From: Parus major
Taxonomy: Eukaryota > Chordata > Aves > Passeriformes > Paridae
NCBI RefSeq assembly: GCF_001522545.3
Contig: NC_031776.1
Coordinates: forward strand, 31,131,709 to 31,195,708
Direction of reading: 5' to 3'
DNA length: 64,000 bases
Position numbers and translations under genes: made by a program. Position 1 is the stretch's first letter. Each line of letters begins with the position of its first letter. Positions 40,601 through 49,600 of this stretch are shown here, one piece after another. The notes beneath the pieces were generated by a model. The model had not been told where the DNA came from, ran no database searches, and was given only the letters and a program-made list of their open reading frames with translations.

Positions 40601-43600
40601 ATCTTTAATTCTCTGAGTATTTTGAGCCCAAAACAATGTGACATCAGGTGCAATCCTAGTGCTGAAAAGTCATGAGTCAGATACCAAAAACATAAATGTT
40701 TTTTACACTCAGGAGAAACTTCTTTCTCTTTTCAGTAGCCTAAGGCGTTTTGTCCCTGAAAACAAAAACATTCACATCACGATTTCAAACTTTATTTTAT
40801 AACCATGAAGATTAAAAAGTTCCCTGTTTTTCTAAGGAAAGTTGACATTCTCACATAACACCCTTCCATGAGTCAAACACTTAAAGAAACACCAAACACC
40901 TCAGCGCTTTCAGTGCAGTCATGTGCTGGCAGAGTAACACATAGAAGATTAATAAATGCTAGGCTAAAAACAATGTGATGGAGTCTTGAGGCTGACACTG
41001 TAACTTTGTGAGCTGGAGGTTTGAAATAGGCCAGCTCTCCAGAGAACAGCTCAGAGCTGTGCAGGAAGGGCATCAGTGTGAGGGAAGATGTGCTTGGACA
41101 TGGCTTTGGGTCCCTGGGGAGCAGCCACTGCCTGGCACCAGCCTGCGGCGTGCTGGCCTTGAGCTGATCAATGTTAAAATCCATTTCAGCTGTGATGAGT
41201 CGTGTCCATTTAATCTCATCCCTTCTTAGTTTGGGGTGCAGGTTAATTGGGGATGGAAGCAGAAATACACATTTCTGAGGAAGAATTGTGTAAGAGTATA
41301 GAATTGCTGCAGTCCTCTCCCCCCGTGATGAGGTAGCATGAGGTGAATACAAGTAAACACAAAATCCCCAACGTTGCCGGCTATAAAAAGTGAAGAACTG
41401 GGTTGACATGGGATTAAATGATTCAGTGCATCTCTTCAAAAACTTCCCCATGGTGATTCCTCCAGAGCCATCATGCAAAGGCAAAGCATTCTCTGGCCAG
41501 AAGTTGGAGCTGAACTGACCTATAGCGTTCTGGACTTTTTTCCAGGTGAATCATGGTAGTAGGAAAGAAGGAAAAATTCAAGGCAAATAATTTTTTTTCT
41601 TTATGGAAAAGGATGGAGTCCTGCTAAAAGCTTTTTGAGATTCATTTTCATATTTGAGTCGTTATTACTGTGAAAAAAGTTGTGCTGAGCAGCAGGGTCC
41701 ACTGAAGTTAATCATTAGCCCCATGTACCTCTCTAATAGGACAGATGCGCTAATTAAGGAATCGACCTCCAAGTCTTCTAGGGAAAATGGACTTTGTTGA
41801 TATGGTTTGGAATAATATAACAGTACTTCCCTTATGCTAGGAGCATTATTCATCTGCAGAGGCTTCACAGCACTCCTCTGAAGCTGGCTGCTAAAGATGG
41901 GTCTTGCAACCCCCATTTTATAGATGGGTACAAACCAAGCTCAAAGGGTACAAATGAACAGCCTGAGATCACTGAGAGCACAGCAAGAATGCTGTTTCTA
42001 ATTTTTTCTTACTGATTTACAGCTCTTAATTTTACTGCTAATGAATAGATCCCATGATTGGCTGTGAAATACTTTCAAATAGAGGGAAAAGATCCATCTA
42101 CACAGAAAGGAAAAGAAAAATATATATTATTCCAGTAAGGATGTGGGATTTCTTTCTTGTTTAATATACAGGAGATGGAAATAAGAATATACAAACCTTC
42201 CTTTTGTACATGACTTTCCATAATAAACAGGGGTTTCTATTCTATGTTTCTGTATAAATTCTATGTTTCCTTCTCTTTTACTTAGAAATCCATTCTTTCA
42301 TATAAACCTGGTATGTTTTTTAATTGGGTTTATTTAACATAAAATAAATAATAAAAACAATTTGTTTTTCTTATCCGAATAAAGCATCTTGGTATTTAAT
42401 TGAATATTATAAATAAAAAGAAATATATTTAACTGCTTCAAAGTGCACACTTCCAAATCTATTTTGTTTAGTCTATGCTCAGAACTGGATTTTTTAGACA
42501 AAGGGTATAAAATTTCCTATGTTAATCTTATGTTAATTCTTCTATAATAAATTAGAACACAGGACAGAACATAGGAGAGAACAATAGAATGTGTCCCTTC
42601 TGTTTAGATTTTGGGTGAAGGTTTCTTTCAGAGACTTTTGGGTGACATCTAGTGGAGATTAAAAAAATTTTTAAAAAGCATTTGGGTAAGAAAAAGAAAC
42701 CATCTCAGAAAATAACTGAATGGTGTTTTCTTCACCCTATTTCAATACTGAACTCTGGTAACAGAGTTCAAACATTATAACAAGTTCTAACTGTGTTTTA
42801 TTCACCCAAGCAATAGACACTCATGCCACAGACCTGGGATTTGTATTTTCAACTTTCTTCTTATCAGAATTAAAATACTATAACTTCAGTTAGACACCAC
42901 AAAAATGATTACTAAATAACCTACACTTTTTTCCAAATAAAATTTATCCAAAAAACTCTTGAGTCATTGTTTTCAAGGTTTGTTCTTTTCCTAGTGGAAA
43001 TTACAATCTTCATACTCACTTTCACAATTAATCAGTCCAACATATACATCTAATTTCTTGTACTTTATTATACATTCCAGAAAGCACATACCCTATTGTT
43101 TAACATTAAGTAAAAATAAATTTAAAATAAAAAAAATTAAAATTTACACGTTCCAAATATAATATTAATGTTACTATAATATTGCCTCACATTAATATCA
43201 ATATTATTTAAGCTCTATTGTTTAATGTTACTACAAAATGTACAATTTTTTTTTATTACCAGGACAAAGTTATTTTGGGGACAGATTACCCTTTTCCACT
43301 TGGGGAACTGGAACCTGGAAAACTGATTGATTCAATGGATGATTTTGACCATAAACTGAAGGTATGATTTTTACATTTGAGGGGCTTTCCCTCCTTTTTA
43401 AGTCTCTGTTTGAGATAAACCACTGAAAAATCAGTGTAATACACTGATTTCTGCAAAGAGTGGAAGAGACCCTTCAGTCTCTTTGCAGTAGCCCTTTTTA
43501 AAAGCACAAGTAAAAGCATTTGAGTTAAATATGAGCTAAGCACAAACATATATATGTGTTTTGTTTTTACAGGATAAACTCAAGGCTGGAAATGCTCTGG

Positions 43601-43635
43601 AATTTTTGGGTCTTAGCAGAAAACAATTTGAATAA
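22374..43635 (+). CDS. ACMSD: ACMSD, aminocarboxymuconate-semialdehyde decarboxylase, complete (10 coding exons)
   Basis: ACMSD is a cytosolic zinc-dependent amidohydrolase-fold enzyme. It decarboxylates 2-amino-3-carboxymuconate 6-semialdehyde to 2-aminomuconate semialdehyde, so it draws the kynurenine pathway away from quinolinate and NAD. Ten exons join in frame to 336 codons, the human length. Metal ligands are His6 and His8 (in [14 protein letters not shown]), His174 (in LFVHPWDMQ) and Asp291 (in ILGTDYPFP). Arg47, Trp191, His224 (in CFAHGGGAFP) and Arg235 (in VGRISHGF), the substrate or catalytic residues of the family, are all present. The C-terminus is [10 protein letters not shown]. 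The start is set by alignment to the human N-terminus and by A at -3. There is no CpG island at this start, unlike its neighbours, which fits tissue-restricted expression. No frameshift, stop or missing residue was seen, so the gene should be functional. Confidence 0.97.
23049..23069. repeat. (TTG)n microsatellite
   Basis: About seven TTG units with imperfect flanks (tattattg and ttattgtttt) in ACMSD intron 1. Confidence 0.85.
24938..24950 (+). promoter_or_regulatory. ACMSD: HNF1-like site in ACMSD intron 1
   Basis: GCTAATGATTAAC matches the palindromic HNF1 consensus GTTAATNATTAAC at 11 of 12 defined positions. HNF1A/B are regulators of liver and kidney genes, the tissues where ACMSD is chiefly expressed. 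A role as an enhancer is inferred. Confidence 0.4.
25268..25302. repeat. (TTA)n microsatellite
   Basis: Eleven or so perfect TTA units, with degenerate TAG/TTA repeats from about 25244 to 25318. It ends about 60 bp before the exon 2 acceptor, so length changes would alter the branch-point region. Confidence 0.9.
25365..25409 (+). CDS. ACMSD: ACMSD coding exon 2
   Basis: 15 codons, [15 protein letters not shown], phase 0 at both ends; acceptor cctccacag, donor AAG|gtttgg. The donor is weak at +3 to +6. Skipping the exon would keep the frame. Confidence 0.94.
25410..28181 (+). other. ACMSD: ACMSD intron 2
   Basis: 2.8 kb containing the pentanucleotide satellite and assembly gap near 26.4 kb. 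The segment at about 27050-27310 is more GC-rich than its surroundings but shows no recognisable element. The rest is plain AT-rich sequence. Confidence 0.85.
26351..26594. repeat. Pentanucleotide satellite split by an assembly gap
   Basis: On the left are ten units of AGTAG/TAGAG (26351-26400), then exactly 100 N (26401-26500), then about nineteen units of ATAGA/TAGAA (26501-26594). The two arrays differ by one base per unit. A run of exactly 100 N is usually a placeholder for a gap of unknown size, so the true array is probably longer. Apparent ORFs across it are artefacts. Confidence 0.95.
28182..28278 (+). CDS. ACMSD: ACMSD coding exon 3
   Basis: 32 codons plus one base, beginning [20 protein letters not shown]. 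It includes Arg47. Acceptor attttacag, donor TCAG|gtacct, phase 1 at the end. Confidence 0.96.
29180..29494 (+). mobile_element. CR1 LINE 3' fragment (plus)
   Basis: About 315 bp matching the CR1 3' region in order: GAGGTTGCAGCCAGCAGGGA, GGTCTCTTCTCC, CACCAGGGGAAGCTTTAGAT, TTTCTTCACT, GTGGAGTCCCCATCCCTGCA, AGATATGGTGCTTGGAGACA, and the terminal TTTTCCAACCTAAATTATTC plus TGTGATTCTGTG. It is the best preserved copy in the window, 5'-truncated like nearly all CR1 copies, and codes for nothing. Confidence 0.92.
31601..31643. repeat. (AT)n microsatellite
   Basis: About 21 AT units in ACMSD intron 3, directly next to a duplicated 21-mer and an N. Long AT runs are common points of assembly failure. 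Confidence 0.92.
31644..31686. repeat. 21-bp exact duplication around a single N
   Basis: The 21-mer from 31644 to 31664 (agaaattaaccccaaagtaa plus a) recurs exactly at 31666-31686, separated only by one N at 31665. This is best explained as two contig ends that overlap but were joined without merging. It is probably one copy in the real genome. Confidence 0.85.
32080..32129 (+). CDS. ACMSD: ACMSD coding exon 4
   Basis: 50 nt completing a glycine and encoding [16 protein letters not shown]. Acceptor cttactcag, donor TGG|gtaggt, phase 0 at the end. Confidence 0.96.
32130..33427 (+). other. ACMSD: ACMSD intron 4
   Basis: 1.3 kb of AT-rich intron sequence. I see no repeat family or other feature beyond an A-run near 32479-32493. 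Confidence 0.85.
33428..33664 (+). CDS. ACMSD: ACMSD coding exon 5
   Basis: 79 codons, the largest exon, phase 0 at both ends. It encodes [18 protein letters not shown], then [18 protein letters not shown] and [15 protein letters not shown]. Acceptor cttaccag, donor GCT|gtgagt. The codon count equals that of the human exon as recalled. Confidence 0.97.
33665..35739 (+). other. ACMSD: ACMSD intron 5
   Basis: 2.1 kb; the only recognised element is the minus-strand CR1 fragment at 34371-34725. Confidence 0.85.
34371..34725 (-). mobile_element. CR1 LINE 3' fragment (minus)
   Basis: The reverse complement of a CR1 3' region: ATGGAATCACAGCACAGCTG, GGTTGGGAGGGGCCTCTGGG, AACCAACCCCCTGCTCAAGC, GTGGCTTTTAAATATCTCCA, GGATGGAAACTCCACAATCC, TCTGGGCAACCTG, and CATTTCCTCACAGGAGAGAT. 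It belongs to a different CR1 subfamily from the copy at 29.2 kb, judging by its CTGCTCAAGCAGA block. Confidence 0.92.
35740..35833 (+). CDS. ACMSD: ACMSD coding exon 6
   Basis: 31 codons plus one base. It encodes [20 protein letters not shown] with zinc ligand His174, then [11 protein letters not shown] with Trp191. Acceptor ttgctgcag, donor ATAG|gtaagt. Confidence 0.97.
35834..37361 (+). other. ACMSD: ACMSD intron 6
   Basis: 1.5 kb of AT-rich sequence in which nothing beyond the splice signals was recognised. Confidence 0.85.
37362..37457 (+). CDS. ACMSD: ACMSD coding exon 7
   Basis: 96 nt, phase 1 at both ends. It encodes [20 protein letters not shown] and [11 protein letters not shown], with catalytic His224. 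Acceptor ttcttcttag, donor GGAG|gtgagt. Confidence 0.97.
37458..37932 (+). other. ACMSD: ACMSD intron 7
   Basis: 475 bp, purine-rich around 37665-37800 (gaaagaggag-type strings). No other feature. Confidence 0.85.
37933..38105 (+). CDS. ACMSD: ACMSD coding exon 8
   Basis: 173 nt encoding [20 protein letters not shown] (with Arg235), [17 protein letters not shown] and ending TSVVGE in phase 0. Acceptor cttcttgcag, donor GAG|gtgagt. The intron before it (475 bp) is among the shortest in the gene. Confidence 0.97.
38106..43262 (+). other. ACMSD: ACMSD intron 8
   Basis: 5.2 kb, the longest ACMSD intron. It holds a 15-A run near 38958, an unexplained minus-strand ORF at 40873-41451, and a strongly AT-rich end (42300-43250). 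No CR1 or LTR was recognised. Confidence 0.85.
40873..41451 (-). other. Unexplained 192-codon ORF inside ACMSD intron 8
   Basis: An ATG-initiated frame on the antisense strand begins [20 protein letters not shown] and ends FGVSLSV. Outside the CpG islands it is the longest open frame in the window that does not belong to a known gene. The local base composition is a little richer in GC than the flanks. I recognise no domain, repeat or signal sequence, and there is no sign of a promoter. Chance, an old retrocopy, or conserved noncoding DNA that happens to lack stops are all possible. Confidence 0.2.
43263..43361 (+). CDS. ACMSD: ACMSD coding exon 9
   Basis: 33 codons, [20 protein letters not shown] onward, carrying zinc ligand Asp291; phase 0 at both ends. 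Acceptor ttattaccag, donor AAG|gtatga. Confidence 0.97.
43362..43572 (+). other. ACMSD: ACMSD intron 9
   Basis: A 211-bp intron with canonical gt...ag ends. No other feature. Confidence 0.9.
43573..43635 (+). CDS. ACMSD: ACMSD coding exon 10 with stop
   Basis: 20 codons, [20 protein letters not shown], then TAA at 43633-43635. Acceptor gtttttacag. The 3' UTR follows directly. Confidence 0.97.
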   Translation, partial: DKLKAGNALEFLGLSRKQFE

Positions 43636-43714
43636 TTATGAAGTATTAAAGCAGCTTAACTTCAGAAATAATATCCTTATATTTCCATTGGCATGTGCAA
43701 TTGTACTCATGAAA

Positions 43715-43720
43715 AATAAA
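43715..43720 (+). terminator. ACMSD: Probable ACMSD poly(A) signal
   Basis: The first canonical AATAAA, 80 nt after the stop codon. Further copies at 43848-43853 and 44044-44049 could give longer 3' UTRs. Which is used cannot be told from sequence. Confidence 0.5.
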
Positions 43721-46048
43721 ACTGACAATTATCTGACAGTATCCTGACATTTCCAAAACAAAAGCAAGGGTACTGGAAATGAGTATGCACAGGTATTGCC
43801 TGAGGATTTAGGCTGTTTGTAAACAATTCTGAAATCCCTGCTTTCATAATAAAGGAGAGATTTAATCTTTTGCAGTTGTAATAAGAATCTCTGAATTATA
43901 ATCAATGCCATGTTATTAGGACTTGATTCTCAGGAAGGAAAGAGCAGAGAAAATTATGTACCCACTACATGTCTGTCTTTGTTATGATGGACAAACAGAA
44001 TTTGAAAGAATATTAAAACAGAATTTAAACAATGTTGATGCCAAATAAAAGGCACCATTTGCTTTTATCCACTGGTAGAAAAAGCAGCACACCACACTCA
44101 GCTCAGCACTGCAGGTGCACTCGTGCTTTGTCAATGTTGTGACAGGATGGAAAAGGTCTGTGTGGGGACTTTACATTTTAGCTGCCACCTACACCACTGG
44201 AACTTATTCATCAGAAACAATTTGAACAATATGGTTGTACAGAAATAATGTGCAGAAATAATGTGTTTATGTGGGTAATACATGGTGTGCCACTGTCACT
44301 AGTAATAAATACCAGTGTTTGGCAACAGTATGGGTTAATGTTCTGTTCCTTACAAAATGCTTACTAAAAGTAAGGATTTAAAGTATACTTTAAATGCTGA
44401 AGTGATAATGCTCCACCTAGCTTGAGTCCTGCTATAGGAATGGAAAGATGCTTTGCTTCATAGACAATTGATTGAATCAGGTTTTCATTATTATCCAGTG
44501 AGTGCACAGGCATCCTCCCCCCAAGAGAATTTTGTAGCAGTCAGAAAAATGCAGATTAGCACTTACAGACCCTGTTCTCATGGGAACATTGGCTGGCTAT
44601 GTGTGGTGTCATCATTCTTCTGCTCACTCTTGGAATGTTCCAGGCAAAACAGGATTAGACAGAAGTTGTTTTTAGCTCTGCCCATAGTTGTCACAGACTG
44701 AACCTGAAGGATGTTGAACATCAGCAGTTCCTGCTGATCTCAGCCTCCATTGGACTGCAAAGAAAGCTCTGTCCTTCTTTATGGTGTCAAACTCACAAAA
44801 AACAAAAACAAAAACAAACAAACCAAAAAAAAAAAAAAAGTGGTTTATGAAGTAGTTGGAGCTGAAGTAGTCAGCAGCTCAGAGGTTTAGAATACCAAGT
44901 TTTTATGCAAGAGGGAAAGAAGAGCCAGGAAACAGCTTTAACAATATTTATTGTCCTCAGGTTCGCGAGACTTCTGTTGACATTTTTTATTTAAATATCC
45001 ACATGCAGGCATTGAGTTTTCAGCATGTATGATTTTTCAACCAGATTGTTTTAATTATGTTTCAGAGTTAAAAGGCAATTTCATTCCCATACTTCTCTTC
45101 AGTATACATGAATCTCACAAATGTTTAAATGGATTTAAGAGGAAAATACATTGTGATCCCTCCAATACATTTTAATTGGATTAATTCTTAATTTTTTTAT
45201 TAATGAAGCCAGTTAGGTTAGTGAAAATGCAATGTCACATCTTTGGGGACCAAGGTCTGGAACCTCTCCAATAGCAAGAACAGTATTTAATTACCTTAAC
45301 CTGTGACTAAATGGGTGATTGCAGTACCCTGCATGGAAGATAATTAATGTGCATACCCTTCATAAATCATATTCATTATTCACTGTCATTATTTAATGAT
45401 ATTCTACCTGTTCCTGATATGTTAAGATTTTTAAGACAGGGATATATATATATAATCTTCCCTCCATCTTTTCATTTCATTAACAAAGCTAATATGAAAT
45501 TCTAATTGCAGTCAGATGAGAACATTCTTAATACTCCTTCACCAATTACTGCAGGAATAGAGAATCTAAGTTTAACACCCAAACTCCATGAGATTTACAC
45601 AGAGATTTAAACAATGAGATAAAACATTGTACCTCAATTGTTACAGACACAAAAATATGAAGTTGAAGATCAGCTAATCACATGAGAAGTCTTTGAGGTT
45701 AAATTTCCTCTGCACACACAGGATCTTAAAGATGATGTACATTTGGGATGATCAGGCAATTCGTGTCTGTGCTGCATTTTACATCTGTATATTTCATCAG
45801 TATCCTGTTGGGTCTAGTTCTAAGATTACAATTACTTGTATAAAATTGGCACTGAAGTTGTAAAAGAAATTGTGATGTAACTTCAGGCAAACAAAACCAC
45901 TCCAGCCTGGTCGTGGCACGTAGTGAACATCTAACATTTTTATCTTTCACTTGATTAAGCATAAACGTGTCCAGTACGAGATTAGATATTTGAGCTATCG
46001 TATGACACAGGTTAGCACTTATGGGGTGGTCAGACAAAGGAATACGTC

Positions 46049-46220
46049 TTCCAGGGAAGTGGTGGAGTCAGCATCCCTGGAGGTGTTCAAGGTGTTCCAC
46101 CCTGGCACTGGGCGATGGGTTCACTGGTTTAGAGGGGTTACAGTGGCGGTGCTGGGCTGACGGTGGAAGGTCCTGGGATGACCTCAAAGGTCCCTTCCAG
46201 GCTCCACACCTCCATGACCG
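46049..46220 (+). mobile_element. CR1 LINE 3' fragment next to the CCNT2 promoter
   Basis: Decayed CR1 3' end: TCCAGGGAAGTGGTGGAGTC, CATCCCTGGAGGTGTTCAAG, then GTGCTGGGCTGACGGTGGAA and CCTCAAAGGTCCCTTCCAGG. It stops about 70 bp before the CACGTG E-box, so it may supply the upstream edge of the CCNT2 promoter. Confidence 0.85.
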
Positions 46221-46287
46221 CCCGGTCCCGACCCCGACGAGCCCTCACCCCGCGGCCGCCATGGCCGACCCCTCACCCCCTGCAGGC

Positions 46288-46293
46288 CACGTG
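46288..46293. promoter_or_regulatory. CCNT2: CACGTG E-box
   Basis: GCCACGTGACC is a strong site for USF, MYC/MAX or MiT/TFE factors, which share this core. It lies 131 bp upstream of the preferred CCNT2 start codon. Which factor binds is not determined by the motif. Confidence 0.55.
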
Positions 46294-46360
46294 ACCCGCC
46301 CGGCGCGCGGCCGCCCCGCCGCGAGACTCTATGGCGGAGGGCGCGAGCGAGCCCGGGAGC

Positions 46361-46370
46361 TCTCGCGAGA
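46361..46370. promoter_or_regulatory. CCNT2: TCTCGCGAGA core-promoter element
   Basis: An exact copy of the palindromic TCTCGCGAGA motif known from vertebrate CpG-island housekeeping promoters and linked to ZBTB33 (Kaiso) binding. It lies 16 bp before the in-frame ATG at 46377 and 58 bp before the one at 46419. Confidence 0.65.
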
Positions 46371-46418
46371 GCCGCGATGGAGGCGGCGGGAGGAGGCGCC
46401 GGAGTAGGAGGAGGTGTC

Positions 46419-46618
46419 ATGGCGGCGGCGGGCGCGGGCTCCGTGGGGTCCGCGGCGCGGGGCGGCGGCGGCTCCTCGGCCGCGTCGCGCTGGTTCTTCA
46501 GCCGCGAACAGCTGGAGAACACGCCCTCACGGCGCTGCGGCGTGGAGGCCGACAAGGAGCTCTCGTACCGGCAGCAGGCGGCCAACCTGATCCAAGACAT
46601 GGGCCAGCGCCTCAACGT
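46419..46618 (+). CDS. CCNT2: CCNT2 coding exon 1
   Basis: 66 codons plus two bases from [10 protein letters not shown] to MGQRLN; donor AACGT|gtatcc. The Gly/Ala-rich first 22 residues are longer than the human leader. If the upstream ATG at 46377 (gccgcgATGG) is used, the leader grows by [14 protein letters not shown]. Confidence 0.9.
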
Positions 46619-49600
46619 GTATCCGAGCGGGGCCGGGCGGGACGGGCATGAGGGCGGCGGGGACCGCGTGTGGTGGGGTTGCGGGAAACCCTTTCCCTCG
46701 GGTGGGAGCCCTCCCCGGGACCCTTGCCCGCTGCTCCGCAGCCCCGGCCGGCGCTCCCGCGGGATGGAGCCGTGGCCTGAGGCACAGAATGGGAGGAGGA
46801 GCCTGGCGAAGCCCCCGCGCCGCGCTCTTTGTCGGCGGGTGAGGGACTCGGCTCCCCACCTGCCCTCTCAGCCGCGTTTGTGGCCGCGGCTGCGGCTTGG
46901 GGCACTTCTAAAGTAAATCCCAGTTGCTGTTTCCTCCGAAACGCGCAACTCCTCTTTAGCCATTCTTTAATGCGATTTTTAAAAGGAAAAAATAATTTAA
47001 AAAAATCGATCAGAGCAAGGCCAAACCCTCAAATCCCTTAGTGAAATAGTTGAACTGGAACAAAACAAAAGCACTTGGGAGAGTGTTTCAGTGTATGTCG
47101 CCCATTGAGGAGTTTTCATTCCGTGGGTGACTGTGGGGAGCGTGGCGTAGGAATCTCCACATGGTCTGCGAAGCAGATGGGAAGAATATGTGTTAATATC
47201 AGTTAAGGATGTGTTAATATCAGTTAAGTTCTGAATTGTCACGTCCCTAATCCATTTTCAGCTGAAGCCAGTATGTTGAGAGCAGTGATTGATGTGGAAA
47301 GGGCATGGCTTTCAGTTCTTGTAGACAGTCTTCTTAATATGTAGTGTTTCCTTCATTTAATCTTTCAGATCTCAGCTTACGATAAATACTGCAATTGTTT
47401 ACATGCACAGGTTTTATATGCATCATTCCTTCACAAAATTTAATCGAAATGTAAGTATGACTTTATGTTTGGTAATAACATACCCATAATTTTGGCAGTT
47501 GCGACTGAGAAGTGTTATATGCAGGAGTGTGAAGTGTGATTTGTTTTTAGGCATTCTAGCTTCTTATCTATGGTTTCGAAGCAGTAATGATACTTGTTTT
47601 CAACTTTGGATTACTTCAACTAGCGGCAATTAGATTTTATCTTCTGCCATCGAAATAAAAAGGCACCATCAGCAAGCACATTTCAGATGTGTGAAGAATA
47701 CATTTAGATGTTTCAAATGTGGTTGGTGTTTATGTGCTGAAGATTGAAAGGCTAATTTGTAGGAACACACATTTTTCTTGGTTAAGTCAGTGGAAGTTCT
47801 GGCATGGTGTATCTGACAATGATAATGTGGTTATGTGATGTATCCATGTGGATTATGTAGCTGTTCCTGAGGCAGTGTAAATTCTTTCAGCTAGTCTAGT
47901 CTTAAGTGGTGTGATAAATCACATTAGACAAGAAAAATTTTTACATCTGATGACAAGTCATCTTGTTTTACCTAATAAGCTGGACATGTTGACTTTGAAC
48001 TCTGAATGTGTTGTTAAAATTATACCTATTATTGAGGAATATTGTAACAGGTATGGAACTGGAGATATCTTGGAAATGTCAGGCTTTTTTTTTTTTTTTT
48101 TAATGTCCAATAAAGGATGCAGTAGGTGGAAAAATAATAATACAGTAGCCTAGGTGTTCTTGGGGTTTGTTTGTTTTAAAGAAAAACAGTTAATAGTGAT
48201 AGTGTTTTTTTATTAAATGTTAAGGATGAGTTTTCTTAGATCTTGTAATGACAAAATAAACATATTGAGGGTGTGACAGATGTTAGGTCTAAGTCAGAGC
48301 AGACCTTTATCTACCAAGGGGTAGTCTCTTGCAAACCTAGCAGTGTCTGCAGTTGGGGCAGGTACACAGTGAGGTGCAAGGAGAGCCCACTCTTCTTTCT
48401 GTCATGCATTTGTTGATTATTGTTGGCTGGGTAAATGGGCATCTTATTTGGTATCTATTTAGCTGGAAATGCATATTCATTTGTAGGTACATATCAGAAG
48501 TATGTATAAATATTTTTCATGCAAAATCTGAGCTAAACTCAATTTTCCAGCAGCTTGTTAGCAAAGCTGCAGTGTTCATCCATATAAGTTTCACTTTCTC
48601 CCCTCCTGCTGCTGTTCTGCCCACGTAGCAGTAACCTGGAGCTGGTGGAAGAGGAGCTGGGGAGGCATCCAGAGTTTTCTGGGACTGTGAATGGCTTGTG
48701 GGCTTGATAAACTGGAGCTGCTTGGAGTGGAGAGATAGCTCGGTGTCGAGCTGCTGTGTTTATACCCAACATACCTGTTCTGTCACCTGCTGGAGTACCC
48801 TTTGTACTGTCAGCTGGTAATCTGGGCTAGATTTAGGCAGCAAGAAGCTTTGGCTGCTGTGTTGGAGTTTTCACTGGATACTGGTAAATGGCAGTCACTT
48901 GGAACTGGTAGCACAGTAGTGTTTGAATGTATAGTGCGCTTTATATGAAAACTATGGCTTAAGTTAAATTAGGAGTCTTAAAATTCATAAGTAAGCTATG
49001 TAAGGGCAGAATGCCATGGAAACTGCAACAATTACAGGGGAGAGAAGTGTACTGTTTAATTAATTTTCAGGTAATAATGTTCAAAGTTAAAAGCAAGTGA
49101 ACTCCAGGTTGTACATCAGTACTGATTCTTGCTGAACTCCTTTTTGTAATTATTAATGAGCAAAATGCCAGAGAATGGCTTTGTGTATGTACTGATGGGC
49201 AAGAGCATTTTCTTTTTACAATTCTGTAGGGTTAAGAGGGTCTCAGTGAAGGGAGTCACTTTTAAAATACTCCCAAACCATCCATTAGATCCTCTGTAGA
49301 GAAAGCAAAAGCCAAGAACTCTAATAAATAATCAATATCAAATCTCCAGAGTACTTGGCACACTAAACAATGCCAAGAGTATTCATCTCTGCAAGAAGAA
49401 AGTAACCCTTAGAGAGGAATAGTAAGGTACTGGCAGTCTCAAAGGTAAGACCTAAATAAGCTATCCAACAGCATATGCAGTATATCTCTACTATTTCTTT
49501 GTTGTGTGCACGTGGTGCTGTTTATCCATGGCAGGAAGGAATCTGTATGCTGGGGCTAGAAAATTAGATGGCCATTAGTCAGAATGCCTTGTGATCTTCA

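Larger units (their letters stand above)
43636..46230 (+). other. ACMSD 3' UTR and ACMSD-CCNT2 spacer
   Basis: AATAAA poly(A) signals occur at 43715, 43848 and 44044, so the ACMSD transcript probably ends within a few hundred bases of its stop codon. An A/CAAAA-rich run lies at about 44797-44839 and a short (TA)n near 45441-45452. The spacer ends with a CR1 fragment next to the CCNT2 promoter. No gene was seen. Confidence 0.75.
46215..46880 (+). promoter_or_regulatory. CCNT2: CCNT2 promoter and CpG island
   Basis: A sharp switch to CpG-dense sequence spans the CCNT2 start codon and the beginning of intron 1. It holds a CACGTG E-box and a TCTCGCGAGA element just upstream of the coding start and no TATA box, typical of a broadly expressed gene. 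Transcription probably starts between about 46295 and 46377. Upstream ATGs in other frames occur at 46261 and 46331. Confidence 0.85.

Noticed and set aside
46021..46407. 128-codon plus-strand ORF upstream of CCNT2
   Set aside because: It is made of CR1 remnant plus CpG-island sequence and does not resemble a protein; only its internal ATG at 46261 matters as a possible uORF.
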